Notes: generated by a model not told the origin, from the sequence alone. Counted from the stretch's first letter, positions 1-12,661 are shown. The stretch is DNA of 64,000 nucleotides from Platycnemis pennipes (GCA_933228895.1 OW121854.1:134521926-134585925), one strand, 5' to 3'. Translations and numbers: made by a program.

Positions 1-1
1 T

Positions 2-2326
2 TCTGTGGAACACGCTTTTCAGTATCTGGCTGATGCCAAGTATTTCACTATTCTAGATCTTAATTCTGCTTTTCATCAAATCCCGCTGTCTGAAAATTCA
101 AAGAAATACACAACATTCGTAACGTCTTTTGGAACGTTCCAGTATACAAAATAACCGTTTGGCTTTGCTAATTCCAGTCAAGTATTTACTCGTTTGATAA
201 ACGAGGTTTTGGGTGATTTGTTATTTTCGTCTGTGTACCCTTATATTGACGATATATGTATCTATTCTAAGAATTCCAGAGATCACGTAACTCATGTCAG
301 AGAGGTTCTTAGTAGGCTTCGGTCCGCTGGTCTGACTATTTCTGAAGAAAAGATTAAGTTGGGCTGCACTTCAATCGCCTTTTTAGGCCATCTAATTTGC
401 AATGGAACCCTTTGTGTCGATCCAGACCGGATAAAACCCATCGAATCCTTTCCTGTTCCGAAGAATACGAGAGATGTGGCCAGATTCCTGGGCATGTGTG
501 GGTTTTATTCCAAGTTCATACCAAGGTATTCTGAAATTTCTATTCCTTTAAATCACCTAAAACGTAAGAATGTTGCTTTTCGCTGGTCAACGGTTGAGAA
601 CGAGGCTTTTGTTGAGCTCAAGAATGCATTGATGAATCCACCTGTGCTAACTTTTCCTCGTTTTGACGAGGAATTCCATTTGTTTGTGGACGCCAGTTGT
701 TTGGCGTTAGCCGCCGTATTAAATCAGAAAGTAGATGGTGATTTTGCCCCTGTGGCATACGCTAGTAAAACCTTATTGCCACATGAACAAAAATTGTCCG
801 CATACGAACTTGAGTGTATGGCAGTTTGTTGGGGCATAGAAAAATTTAATGTATACCTCCAAGTAAAACCATTCCATTTATATACTGATAATGGGGCCCT
901 TACTTGGCTGTTCTCTCACCCTAAGCAGTTAGGGAAATTAGGCAGAATGGTGTTAAAACTGTCTTCCTATAATTTTACTATCCACCATGTTCGTGGGCGC
1001 AGCAATAGCGTAGCAGATTGCCTTTCTAGAAGTCCGCCTGTCATCCAAACTGACAGTTCCAATGTTGAGCCATGTCCACCCATTTCTTGTGTTTTACATA
1101 ATATTCCTTTATCATTTGTGCATATTCGTGACCATCAACGGTCAGACCCTACCTTAAGGGAGGTTTTTGAGAAATTGGAGAAGGATTGTTCCTCTTGTCC
1201 AAATTACTTTGTCAAAGACAATTTGTTGTGTTATGGGAATGCCATTGCCCGAAAGGGAAAGATTGTCTTGCCGGTTGTATTGCGGCCAATGATATTCCAA
1301 TATTATCACTGTTTAAGTGTGTCTGGTCATTTGGGTATGGCCAAAACCTATGAAAAGGTGCAAAGGGAATTTTGGTGGAGCGACATGAAAAAACATATTT
1401 TTGATATGGTTCGTAAATGTCATTTATGTCAGACATGTAAACCCAGGAATACTGCCCCACCGGGTATGATGTCTTCTAACCTTCCTGCTCATGTGTGGGA
1501 AAGGCTTTATATCGATTTCGTTGGACCTTATCCTTCGACGAAAAATAATCACAAATATGTCTTATCGATTATTGATGGATTCTCTTAATTTTGTATCCTG
1601 GAACCTGTTCGTAATGCCACTTCCATTGCTGTGGTTAGTGTTCTTAATCAAAGAGTTTTTTCTAAGTTTGGTTATCCTAAATTTCTTGTGTCTGACAATG
1701 CAGCGGTGTTTAAGTCACACCTAGTTAAGGAAATGTGTTTGCAACTTGGGATTAAACAGGTTTTCACAGCTCCTTACCAACCAAGTTCTAACCAAGTTGA
1801 AAGGCTACATGGAAATTTGAAATCTGCATTGTCAATTCTTTGTAACAATGTACATGACAATTGGGTCAATTTTTTGTCAGATTTAAATTTTGCCTTTAAC
1901 TTTGCCTGTCATAGTGCCACGGGAGAATCTCCCGCTAAGATAATTTTTGGCAGACAATTGCTTCATCCTCTAATAAATCAATGGTCTATTCCTAGAGAAC
2001 TGTGTGAGGATGATATTTTGGAAGAGGAGAGGGAAGCTTATTTGCAACAGGTAGTTGCTAATTTGAAGAGAGCCAGATCTAAGCAAAAGCTAGTTTTTGA
2101 TAATTCTCATTCTGACATAACTTTCAAACCTGGAGATAGGGTGTTGTCAAAGAAACATCCAATCAGTTCTAAGGCAGACAAGATTATGGCAAAGTTAACC
2201 CCTCTATGGGAAGGCCCATTTATTATAAAAAAGTTAGTCTCTCCTGTAACCGCTGTTCTCGATATTGGTCCTAACAAGGAGAGAATATGTCATGTTTCTC
2301 AATTAAAGCCTTATCATGGTGATTAA
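2..2326 (+). pseudogene. pol: Ty3/gypsy retrotransposon pol, 3' part (RT, RNase H, integrase), two in-frame stops
   Basis: This is a reverse transcriptase-RNase H-integrase polyprotein that would copy element RNA into DNA and integrate it. The window opens inside the RT fingers/palm (TILDLNSAFHQIPL). The catalytic YIDD lies at 242-253. RNase H follows, with VDAS, the ELE motif in SAYELECMAV, YTDN and ADCLSR. Integrase has an H-H-C-C zinc finger (SGHLG ... CHLCQTC), then DFVGP, SDNAAVF and VERLHGN supplying the DDE triad, and a GPF-type C-terminal module ending just before the TAA at 2324-2326. The reading frame stays the same throughout, but TAA codons interrupt it at 152-154 (RT, next to PFGFAN) and 1586-1588 (integrase core, after DGFS). 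No frameshift was seen. The 5' LTR, gag and protease are outside the window. The order RT-RNase H-integrase and the GPF module indicate the Ty3/gypsy group, not copia or BEL. It is probably a dead copy. Confidence 0.93.
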
Positions 2327-2473
2327 TAATTTATAATATGTTGAGTGATAAAGGAATCTAAATACTAGCATTTATTATGTAACTATGGTCTTGATTGCTT
2401 GGAAATTTCTCTTCACTATTTGTCATTTAATTTACTATAATGTATGCTACTAGAATAATTATTTAATTGTAAA

Positions 2474-2542
2474 ACTGCCAATTCATACTGCCAATCCATA
2501 CTGCCAATTTCATACTGCCAATTCATACTGCCAATTCATACT
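2474..2542 (+). repeat. 13-bp minisatellite, about 5 units
   Basis: The unit ACTGCCAATTCAT is repeated about five times in tandem with one substitution (ATCCAT) and one single-base insertion (ATTTCAT). It lies about 150 bp after the gypsy pol stop codon. It probably arose by replication slippage or by template slippage during reverse transcription. Confidence 0.9.
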
Positions 2543-3547
2543 TAATTAATTTGTTGATGTTAGTGCTGCCTGTTTATGGGGCATTAGTTGTTATTTTGTT
2601 ATACTTTGGTTGGTTCTACCTGCTCTTCATCATGTGTATCTACGTGGGGAACGGTGTTTGCACAGTGCTATTGTGAATTCTGGAGGGAGTGGGGAGAATA
2701 GTCATGAACATTCCCGAGGTGGCTCGCTTCCAGTTAAGTCGCGGAGGGTCATTGGCTATTAAGATTATTTAGTGACTGTTTACACCAGTGATCATTGGTC
2801 TTCCTGATCATTCCTCCGATGTGGACCAGAACCTGGAGTTATATAGCTATTCACTATTGGGTCTATTTATTGCTGGGGCAGGTCTTTGTCTAGCTCTGTG
2901 ACAATTTGGCAGTTGATTGTATACCTGTTTTTTGCTTGTGTATACCATTGTTATCCGGCGTAGAGGGTGCGTTCTCATCGCCCAGCAGTTACTACAACTC
3001 GCTGCAATCAGCACCCAGCATTGGCTGGATGAGGTGTTTACCCTCAAAAATAACTTTGCAATTGCATTACCCTTGACGGTGGCCACTAAATTAAATTTTC
3101 CTCTTTAGCTTTGTGTAACATGTGTTTGGCTTAAACTGGCCCTGGACTTGTTGAATTTTTTCTATTTAGTCATCCTAATCTATTTCCTTATTTTGGGCTA
3201 TTCTAATTGGATGACAGCTGTATAGATAAATCAATTTTTTTTCTAATTCGAAATGTACTCTTATGTCAGCTGGAGGCATTTCAATTAACCCTCAATTTCA
3301 TTGACTGGCTCAATGCATAACAGTTCTACCCAAGTTGGTGAACGACAACATTTAATTAGTATTTAAGATATTATTATTGTGGATTTCCTTATCACTCTCA
3401 TAATTGTCATTCATTTAAATTTAATTATTATAAAATACTCTGGCTGCTCTTCAAAATAATTGTTAAATCACTACATGGCTCTCACTAATGCACTGAATTT
3501 AATATGTATTGTAATTTTGTCAATTGAACCAACCCAAGTCTTTGATT

Positions 3548-4216
3548 GACTGGATAAGTGTCTAACAGCTCAACCCAAGTTGGTCAATCACCTAAATGTA
3601 ATTGAGTATAAAATATTTCTTCAATCAGTATTGCACTTAATTATTATGTATTGTAAATTTGTCAATTCAACCAACCTGAATCTTTTATTGATGGGTCAGT
3701 GTTTGGCAGTTCAACCCAAGTTGTTGAATGACAAAAGGTAATTGCCTATTGAAATATTTCTTGATCTTTTTCTCAATTCTACTCTCACATTGTGATATAG
3801 TCTGACTGCTCATAATATTATTGTTAATTCTCTGATTAAATTTGATATGACTGGATAAGTGTCTAACAGCTCAACCCAAGTTGGTCAATGACTGGATAAG
3901 TGTCCAACAGCTCAACCCAAGTTGGTCAATGACTGGATAAGTGTCCAACAGCTCAACCCAAGTTGGTCAATGACCAAAATGTAAATTGAGTATAAAATAT
4001 TTCTTCATTCAGTATTGCACTTGATTATTATGTATTGTAATCTTGTCATTTCAACAAACCTGAATCTTTTATTGATGGGTCAGTGTTTGGCAGTTCAACC
4101 CAAGTTGTTGAATGACAAAAGGTAATTGCCTATTGAAATATTTCTTGATCTTTTTCTCAATTCTACTCTCACATTGTGATATAGTCTGACTGCTCATAAT
4201 ATTATTGTTAATTCTC
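3548..4216 (+). repeat. Nested tandem duplication, offset 383 bp
   Basis: A segment of about 245 bp at 3588-3833 recurs at 3971-4216 with only a few substitutions, an offset of 383 bp. Each copy is preceded by the 41-bp unit: one unit before the first copy (3548-3588) and three units before the second (3849-3971). Diverged relatives of the core (CAACCCAAGTTG) also occur near 3332, 3716 and 4318, so the whole 3.3-4.35 kb stretch looks like one older degenerating array. Confidence 0.85.
3849..3971 (+). repeat. Three perfect-length 41-bp tandem units
   Basis: The units at 3849-3889, 3890-3930 and 3931-3971 each start GACTGGATAAGTGT and end GTTGGTCAAT. Units 2 and 3 are identical and unit 1 differs by one base (CTAACA for CCAACA). 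The unit carries partly palindromic ends (GAC ... GTC and CAAC ... GTTG). The near identity indicates recent expansion. Confidence 0.92.
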
Positions 4217-5065
4217 CACATGGCTCTCATTACTGGTAATAACTAATATATATATTGTAATTCTTATGATTTCTATCAACCCATGATTCTTGATTGACTG
4301 TGAATGTTTATTCGGTTCAACCCAAGAGGCTGAACGACTATGTAATTAGTCTTAAGGTATTATTATGGTAATTAATTTGTTTACCACTATCTCAATCAAA
4401 TACTTATTGCATAATTTTTGTAAAACAATCTAGTTACACTTGGAATATTGATTTATTGCATGGCTATTGTCCCTGCCATGTACTAATTGGTAATTAATTT
4501 GTATGATTGTTTTGTCTTCAGTCATTTAACTAATGTACTTATGCCTAATGCAAACTTAACTGATTTTGTTCATTTAACTTCCACCCAACGAGTTAGATGT
4601 TCGTTACTATTGGGTGCTGTATTTTGTTCATAAATTTCATTTGCCTTGGATGTGAGACACTGGGCATCCTAATTTATTCTAATTTTTCACTGATATTAAG
4701 TTTGATATCAGATGTTATCTGTGACTGTTGGTTCACAGTTGTTAGTGACAGTAAGAATGGTTACTTACTCGTCATGTGCTCTCAGTTATTGTTCATATTC
4801 TGTTAACACTGTGAGTGTGTCTTTGTCATTTATTCATTTTTTGGGTATGTGTTATCCTTGAGGTGGATAGCCCCTGAGCTTTACCCCTTCGCAGTGGGTG
4901 AGAGAACTACTTTGTGTTAGTCATCTTTAGGACTAGAATTCACTACAGTGATGATTATTTTGTAATTGCTTTTCCAAATTGCTAATATTTTGGGTATTTG
5001 ACGGTGTTATTTCAGTGAGCACCTGCCACCCTTTCTGTTTGTGTGACATGGGTTTCCAACACTGT

Positions 5066-6090
5066 GTGGGAGTGTTGTAGTTTTGCTCCTGTGTCTGCTT
5101 GTCAATTCAGCAGTTAATCATGTGGATCCCCCAGTGAAGTGATTAGTGGTTTCATTAGACCAATTGTTCTTCCCCCAACCGGAAGTTTATTTTGGTGGAC
5201 AGTTTTCCCCCAGTGGATGTGGCATTTTTTGGTCCCCCCCCCCTTCCCCCCCTCGTTGGACATTACCCCTCGGCGGACTAATTACCCTCCGGACTTAGCC
5301 GCAGGACTTGCTCGACAGGCGTAGCTAACGACAGGCGGAGCCAACGACGCCAACAATGCCTACGATTCCAAAATGCATCGATTTCGTCTGCTTCGTTCGT
5401 CAGCTCCGTTCAGCAGCTCCTTTCAGCCGCTCCTTTTCAGCCGCTCCTTTCCCTCTCCAGAAGCTCTACCACTTATATAGCCCCCAAAGTGCGGATGAAG
5501 ACCAGAAGTTAGGCCATCGTACGAGCCGTTATTTAGTGTTCGCCCGCCATAGTGAAAAAAGAGTCCCGGATCACCCAATCCTAAACTTCCACCTCGCCCC
5601 CTTCACATCATGCCACCTTTTCCTCCCCTCAATTTGCACCAATGCTATTCCACGTTAAACCCCATTGCACTTTGACCTTCCAGAAAATACCCCCCCCCTT
5701 ACCCCAGAGAATACCTCCCCTCTCACGCCCTCTTTTCCAGTCGAGACGGCAAAGAGACGATATCGAGGCGAGGTGAGAGGAGAGTAGTGTTAGTCGATTC
5801 TGCTTTGTGCGCCATGGACTTTCGGTGCAAGATATTAGTTTTCCCGAAATGGTGAAGAGTATTTCAATTTTGTTGGTTTGTACCTTGTTGTTTAAATACA
5901 GCGTTTGATTAGTTAGATTGTCTTACTTTTGTGGTTTTTTCTATTTCTGACCTCATCTTGCTCACCCGTCTTGGAAAGAATATTTGTCCTTTGGACAAGC
6001 GTTTCTCGTGAACTGCTGTTCTTCTTTCGAGAAACGCTGCATAAGGTTTTCAATATATACGACCCTTATTAAGAAAGGGATTGAAAATAT
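5066..6090 (+). promoter_or_regulatory. Possible LTR or promoter-like stretch, 3' of the gypsy element
   Basis: The stretch may begin at TGTTGTAG (5066). It contains a TATA-like box (TTATATAGC, about 5471-5479), C-rich runs near 5236-5250, a duplicated ACGACAGGCG module near 5311-5345, and two neighbouring hairpins at its end. These would suit a U3/R region, but the matching 5' LTR is outside the window, so the LTR assignment is a guess. The frames at 5139-5324 and 5356-5658 match nothing I recognise and are composition-driven. Confidence 0.25.
5998..6087. repeat. Two adjacent inverted repeats (hairpins)
   Basis: Hairpin 1 has perfect 11-bp arms, AGCGTTTCTCG at 5998-6008 and its complement at 6028-6038, with a 19-nt loop. 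Hairpin 2 has an outer 8-bp stem (6047-6054 with 6080-6087, TTTTCAAT/ATTGAAAA) and an inner 5-bp stem (6063-6067 with 6075-6079). Function is unknown. They could lie at the 3' edge of the gypsy-derived region. Confidence 0.7.
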
Positions 6091-8869
6091 TTTTTGAATT
6101 GAATTTTAATTATTGATTGAATGATGGTTTTCTACCTACGGACAAATAATATATTCCTCAGAGAGGAAAAACAGTCCATTGCAAAATAGTGTCCCTCAGT
6201 TAGAAGTTGTCCACCAACGCTAGAGGAAATTAAAATTAAAAGACGATAGTAAACGGGGAGGGTGAGATTCGTCTCAGTCCGGTTTCCTTAAAAGGCTCCC
6301 ACGGAGTTCCAAAGTTCAAACCCCCAAGGCGCATTATTTCTCCTTTCATCCCCCGTTCTCGGGGAATACGACCCTGCACCTTAGAATGGTCGCTCTTCTC
6401 TTAAGGGTTTGTTTGGATAGATGGGGGAAAGGGAAGGGACAGCCGCTACAGCAATTTATATTCAGGGCCGTAAAAAAAACAAGGAGAAGCAAAATTAGGA
6501 GAAGAGATAAAAGTTCGCGGGGGCGTTTCCGAGTGGGGATACAGAAAGAGCGGACGAGTCGTCATCCCGACAAAATAGTTCTCCTCACAGCTGTGAACGC
6601 ATTTGCTGCAACCCAATCGATCGTCCATTCTATCACCATGCGATCTGATCGGGGAAATTTCTGGAGCCTTCCTCCAAGCCTGAAAACTCGCACGCCCTTC
6701 TGTTGGCGCTCGGGAAAGAACGGAACGTATCACCGAACGTCAGGGTGAGGGAGATAAAAATACACAAGGGCGCGGGGGTGTTCCCTAAGCCAAAACAAGT
6801 TGCCCACTAGAGAGATTTTCAAAAGGCATCCATTCCAGTAGACGACGAGGAACCCATCGAAGCTGAATTTCGCCACATCAGCGGTTCTGGCAAAATGGCA
6901 AAAAAAAAATTTATTCGTCAGAAAGGTTTTGTTATCTTCGGCACTCGAGAGAGATCATCCAATCAATCTTTCAGATTACCTTTCGATCAAAGACATGTCT
7001 GGTTGAACATAGAGCTGTAAGTATCCTACAACTCCGTTTAACAAAGAAGCATTACTGTGAACTCCTTCACTCGTCAACCGATTATTTTTCCATCTCCGAT
7101 TAAGATGTCGATTTTCCATCCCAATCTTCCCTCGAGTAATATTTTCCCAGCTCTTATCCCTGAACATTATATCGCTACTCAAATTCTGCTCCACTCGCTT
7201 ACTTACTTGATACGCGTCTCCTTGAACTTCCCTCCATAGGCAAACGTGAACAGCAGTTTTTCATTTGCGCTACTTTTAGCCCCTCTTGTTTTCGTCATCC
7301 TATTCCAAGCCGAACGTACATGATAAAAAACCGCAAAAGGATTTCGACGGGTCCTTACTTCACATATTCTTCGGAGTTGTGCATTAAAAGGATTTACATA
7401 CGAAATGAGAAAGCGTTTTCTTGATGCAAATCATCATCAAATCGGCATAACTCCACCAAGTTTACCGGAGAAGTAAGCCAGTTTTATTTATCGATTTTCT
7501 GGCGTCATTGTAATGAATGCATGTTTTATTGATCCATTGATAGCAATACAGAAACAACTTTTTATCAATACTGACTAATTTGAACGATAACATCCTCGGA
7601 TATGGAGTCATCGGAGAGAAGGATAAATTTATCTTCCCCGATTGGTAAACACACTTAGCGTTTCCAAATTATTTTCAAAAAACTTGACTTCACCATCCAT
7701 GGTTTCATTTATTTCCAGCTCTAGCGACGCTCGCCATCTTATCTCTATATATAGCTCGCTTCATAGCAGGATAAAACCCATAACAAGCAATGTTATTTGA
7801 TTCCCGTTTTGCACTTTAGTATACACTAGCGGAAGCTACCGGTTGAAATTCAACGGGTGCGAAAAACATTGAACTTAATTTGTAAAAAAAACACTGTCTG
7901 AAGAATACTGTTAGCGCGGTCATTTGAGGAGTTGGTGACCTATGTTGTACGTAGTGGTCGTTGTAGTAGAAGGGCTGACCGTTTTCCAGGTGCACGGAGA
8001 GATGAGTGACTGTTGGTCCTCTTTCATGCATGGAAAATCCAGAAATGGCCCACGCAAACTCATCACCACGTAAGATAGATGGCCATCTCGTATTTTCGGT
8101 TCTCTTAGCCGTATCTTGAGTGAATTAACAGCTTGATCGCTACCCTTGTGTATAGACATACATTAGCATTCGATGACGTAATTGAGTTGTTCTATTTAAC
8201 GTTGATATGTGGGTTGAGAATCTTAATCAGGATATCAATCTAAATCTTAATCCCCTTTAATTAAAGAACGGGTTAGCAAATCCTCGTTGCCGAACAGCTC
8301 AAGATAGATAGAACTACATAATTACTTACTTATCGTGAGATCAATGTTTAGCTATTTTCATATTGCCCTAATCTGCCGACTCAAATCACGTTTAGGTGCA
8401 CCAACGAAACGGTCATGCAGCGAGAGCACAAAGTATCTCTATACATATTCTATGTGGCCCGTCTCTCGTACTGGGAAGAAAACTTTTTTTACGGTTCTTA
8501 ACATTACCCGAGAAACGCCACGAGGCGGTGACCGTTATTCGTTTCTCTTCATTAACTTATTTTTCAAACATTAAGAAGCATCAAACATGGGACCCTTGGG
8601 ACTCTGGGCCCCTCTTATATAGAATTTATACCTTCGTGTTATCATGGGCCTGCAGAAAAACGTGATATTTAAATGCTAGAGGCTTGAATGTCCTTTTTTT
8701 TAAAAAAAATCGAATGTCCGAATCAAAGGACATTCACACCGATCTCTGGTTGTCAAGGAAATATGCTATTATTGATTTCAGAGAAAAATGTGAGATTTTT
8801 CGGCTAAAAATATGATTTCAAGCAAATACAAAGCGTAATAGAAAATTGATTGAAAGAATTAGAAACTTC
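6091..8869. other. Anonymous DNA, no recognisable gene
   Basis: Open frames up to about 120 codons exist (for example 6386-6748), but they have no recognisable domain and overlap frames on the opposite strand. A short inverted repeat surrounds 8685-8740 (GAATGTCC ... GGACATTC) next to a T8A8 run. Nothing else is supportable. Confidence 0.5.
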
Positions 8870-9172
8870 ATTTATTCAGCCACCCGATAAAATAAATTCC
8901 AGCCCTCTGTCTTGAATGGAAGTACTTTAAATAAGCAAAACAATGAGACCACTGCACCGAACTCAATGCCAAAGACCACCAGGATCCATCTAAGGGCCCA
9001 TTCAGGGGCTTTTGAGGACCCTGAGGGGATTTTAATATAGCCTATGTTCTGCCCAGACACATTTTCTATCTACATACCAAATTTCAGCTCAATCCGTCTA
9101 GTAGTTTTTGCGTGATTGAGCAACAGACAGACGACAGACAGACACCATTACATGTTTATATATTAGTATGGA
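8870..9172 (+). mobile_element. 3' end of an RTE-type LINE or a SINE sharing that tail
   Basis: The end has the layout typical of RTE-derived arthropod repeats: a block reading like 'accaaatttcagctcaatcc', then GTGATTGAG, then a CAGA/CGACAGA run (9122-9146), then TATTAGTATGGATA at the terminus. The upstream 200 bp is probably part of the same insertion, but its 5' limit is uncertain. No coding sequence remains. This family differs from the RTE copies at 11-26 kb, which end in an ATG/CAT trinucleotide repeat. Confidence 0.55.
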
Positions 9173-11174
9173 TAAGAGGTCCTTCATCCTGGAAAATATA
9201 TTAAAAAGAAAAAACGACAGTATGGGTTTTATCTTATGAAGAAAATCACCAAGTTGAGTTATACCTGACCTGCAGGTTGATTTATGTTATAATTGCGATG
9301 GAAAACAGCTCCAAGAGCAGTATAATGAATGCATAAATCAAACTGCAATTTAATATTTCGATGCTTGCACCTCGCGGTTGCCATCCAGGGCGAATATCAT
9401 CTCCACCTAGCTGTTTGGGTTTACGGTCTAACACGAATTGCATCCTGAGACACCTTTTCCCATTGCCCACTTTAAATTAACTCTTACCGAAGGAACTCAC
9501 AACGACTGTCAACATTTGTAATTGAAGAATAGGTGCTTCACACCCTTCTTCGACGATCTGCAACTAAACTAAAATTCTGGATCTAAATTTTGGTTCATAA
9601 CGCTCAGTTCCAAGTTTTCATCCCTCGGAAATAAATTTTCTGCCATTGCAAATATCATACGGTGAAAAAGGTATAGACACAGAAGCAGACCAGTGTATTA
9701 CCACATTCAACACCCAAGAATTGAAAATTTATCTCAGATCAAAAAGAAGAATGATAACAGGTGAAATGACGGTGCCACGAGACACCTAAAACGTATTGGA
9801 AACAGTGATGGTCAAGGTGAAGCAATCCTTTTGCTTCAATATTTTCCAAGCCAGTGGCTTACAATAAGAGCACGTCTTCAATTAGAACGCAGGTTTCGGA
9901 GAGGCAACAAAAGAATGATATTGCAGAGCGTAGTGACGCCTCGAAAAATAAATATTGGATTTTTTACGTCGGATACTGTTCGTATCATTTTCATACTTTT
10001 TTTCAACGGTACATGTACATGTACATGTACATGGATAAATCCAGAAATATTATTGGAAGTAAATAATATACTTGTAATTACAATAGAAGGAAATCTTGGT
10101 TTCATCATGTCATCTCAAAATATACGAATAACTAAAATTGATAACGTACGACGAATATCAAGCTTTCCGTTAAGTCGTGTGATACTTTTGATTCAGACAA
10201 TAACATTAAAATTAATTCTAATGACAGGGATAAAGAGCACTGCAATAAGACCAAAATACCACTGGAAAAGAATCAAAATCTAAATGAGGAGCAATTCCGA
10301 GGAAAACGTTTACTTCCACGCTGAACGAATGGACACTAATTAAACGTTTGCCGCAACATGGCACAACACTTCAATCACAGCCATGACGTAGCTTCCCAGG
10401 GACCCAAGGAGGAAGCGATTAACAATGATAAGGTGAACTTCAACCGAAAATGACGAGTGCCGGTGACGAGAGCAGGGCCCCTTGGGAAGTTTCCACCTGC
10501 ACCGTCTTTCCAGTCGAGGGCCTCAACCCTTTCACAAACACCCCTGGCTTAACCAAATGGCTCCCACGCAAACATGCAATCCACCTCTCATAGAGACGCC
10601 AAGGATGAGGTGACCACTTGAAAGTCCCGTGCATTAAGGTACAAACAAACACCCCACTCGCTCGACATGAACGAGACGAGAGGATTTTCGGCCTTACCGC
10701 TTCATGTGGGATATTGGTTGGCATACATGTCAATTAAAGGTCATGCATATGCAAGGCAATGGCAAATTCAGATACTGTAATTCGGGGCTAAGTAAATCAT
10801 CAAAAGAGAAAAAATTTTCTCCTGATTTTGAATCCGCGGTACCGCGAAAGAATGCGCTTTATCGCACGATACCGACTTCTATCTCATCTCACCCTCACAT
10901 TGAAATATCAGTCTCACAAATTTATTAAAAAAAACACGCTTCGAACGCTATTGTAAGTAATGCGATAAAAATAAAATCAAAACGGCGTAAAGCGTTGAAT
11001 GGTTCAGAAACCTTTGGAGGTGGGGAGGGGGGTCTGATTGATTCCGGTACGGATTTTCTCCCGAACGCAACGTAAAAACATACGAGTGAGTCCTTCGTTA
11101 CGAACCGGAATGAATCTCGAGATTTAAGGTAGCCCCCCGGTTCTTCGCACAAAGTAGAATATTTGAGATCATAG
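9173..11174. other. Anonymous DNA with one microsatellite
   Basis: No gene is recognised. The 150-codon frame at 9831-10283 runs through a GTACAT microsatellite and has low-complexity composition, so it is unlikely to be coding. Confidence 0.5.
10009..10033 (+). repeat. GTACAT microsatellite, four units
   Basis: GTACAT is repeated four times, ending with a G. The sequence is self-complementary and could extrude as a cruciform. Confidence 0.9.
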
Positions 11175-12577
11175 GCGAGAGGATGGAGCATAAGATGCAA
11201 TGCCATAAGGGACAAGAATGGAGAACTTTTGGTTGAAAATGAAGACGAAGTGAAGAGATGGAATGAATATCTTGAACGGTTATACAGCGGAAAAAAATCT
11301 CAACCTAAAAGCTATTGAAGAGAAAAGCGAAGTCGAGGAGGATGATATGGGAGCAACAATCTTAAGATCGGAATTTGACGCTGCAGTAAAGGACCTTCGC
11401 ATGAATACGGCTTCTGCAATTGATGATATTCCTGCAGAACTAATAAACAACGCAGGAGAGAAGACATTAACCATCTTTACAAGACCATCTGCGACACGTA
11501 CTCAGAAGGAGAAATAGCCAAAGCAGGAGAATTCCCAAAAAGAAGAGAGCGGAGAAATGCGAATATTTTAGAACTATAAGCCTGACAATACATTCATCGA
11601 AGATAGATCATCTACAGAAGAATAGAACGAAAAGCAGAAGAGTTCTGGATGAAGATCAATTTGGATTCAGGAAAAGGAAGGGTACAAGAGAGGCAATATT
11701 GGCCCTTAGGCTACTCATAGAGAAAAGAATGGAGAAGAACAAAGCAATATTCATTGCATTTGTGGAGTTGGAGAAGGCTTTTGACAACGTGGATTGGGAT
11801 TTAATGCTTGGAATTCTGAAATGAATTGGAGTATCCTAAAATGTTCGAAGGATTTTCCACAGTTTGTGTAAAACATAAATAGCTGTGATTAAATCTTGAC
11901 CCAGCTGTGAAGAAGCAAGAATAAAGAAAGGAGTGAGAAAAGGCTGTGCATTGTCTCCAGTAATTTTTAATGTTTACATCAAGAGAACCATCAATGTAAT
12001 GTAAGAGAAGTCTTCTAGGGTGAATATTAATGGAGAAAAAATTAGCATGCTGAGATCCGCTGATTTCATAGCACTCATAGCAGAGACTATCAAAAGAAGA
12101 ATCTACTTACCGCTGGAAATAGAAGCGCAGAAGTAAGGAAACAATTAATCAGAACGTACATATGAAGCGTGTTTCTCTATGGCAGTGCGGCATGGACAAT
12201 GACAGTAGCGTCAAAGGGTGGAAGCATTCGAGATGTGGTGCTACAGAAGAATGATGAAGATTAAATGGATCGACCGAGTAAGTAACGAGGAGGTCCTAAG
12301 AAGAGTGGGAGAAATGAGAGTCTTCTGAGTACCCTGAGAAGAAGACGGAACAACTTAATTGGCCACATCATGAGACATGATGGCCTGATGAAGACTATCG
12401 TCGAGGGACAGGTGGAAGGGAAGAATGGCAAAGGAAGGCCTTGTGAAAGATATACGGAACAAGTGATAAAGGATGTGAAAGAAAAGAATTACGTAAACAT
12501 GAAGAGATTAGCCGAAAGAAGAACTCAGTGGAGAGCTGCGTCAAACCAATCTGAGGATTGATGACTTATGATGAATA
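11175..12577 (+). pseudogene. RTE-clade LINE copy 1, 5'-truncated, decayed
   Basis: This is a LINE reverse transcriptase remnant. Translation in shifting frames gives the same protein as the longer copy at 22.8-25.9 kb: the pre-RT block ENEDEVKRW, then DDIPAELI, then DQFGFRK, then the motif A region (ELEKAFDNVDWD, about 11766-11801), the VRKGCALSPVIFNVY block, and the C-terminal GHIMRHD, LMKTIVEGQV and MKRLAERRTQWRAASNQ. The active-site FADD region (about 12055-12075) reads as SADFIAL, so it is damaged. Many indels break the frame. It ends at the conserved GCTGCGTCAAACCAAT followed by a short TGATGAC/ATGATGA tail, matching copies 2 and 3. The 5' truncation is typical of target-primed reverse transcription. 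Confidence 0.85.
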
Positions 12578-12661
12578 GGCGAGAGATGAAGAAAAAACTG
12601 AGGTCAAATGGTTAACAATATAAAAATTGGGGAAACATTTAAAACAGCTGAAAAATACCAA

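Larger units (their letters stand above)
2327..5065. other. T-rich non-coding DNA downstream of gypsy pol
   Basis: No coding potential is recognisable. The + strand is visibly T-rich, which fits a long 3' untranslated region or LTR of the upstream element. A purine-rich run at about 2682-2699 (GGAGGGAGTGGGGAGAA) could be a polypurine tract, but no clear LTR start follows it. The stretch holds two minisatellites listed separately. A short hydrophobic frame at 4597-4806 has no recognisable family and is probably chance. Confidence 0.5.

Noticed and set aside
3849..3971. Three regular 41-bp repeats resembling a CRISPR array
   Set aside because: The units abut directly without unique spacers, there are no cas genes, and the context is eukaryotic. 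It is a minisatellite.
5139..5658. Proline/serine-rich open frames near 5.1-5.7 kb as genes
   Set aside because: Driven by C-rich composition, with no domain. Possible LTR sequence instead.
9831..10283. 150-codon open frame
   Set aside because: It passes through a GTACAT microsatellite, has no known domain, and overlaps other frames. Probably chance.
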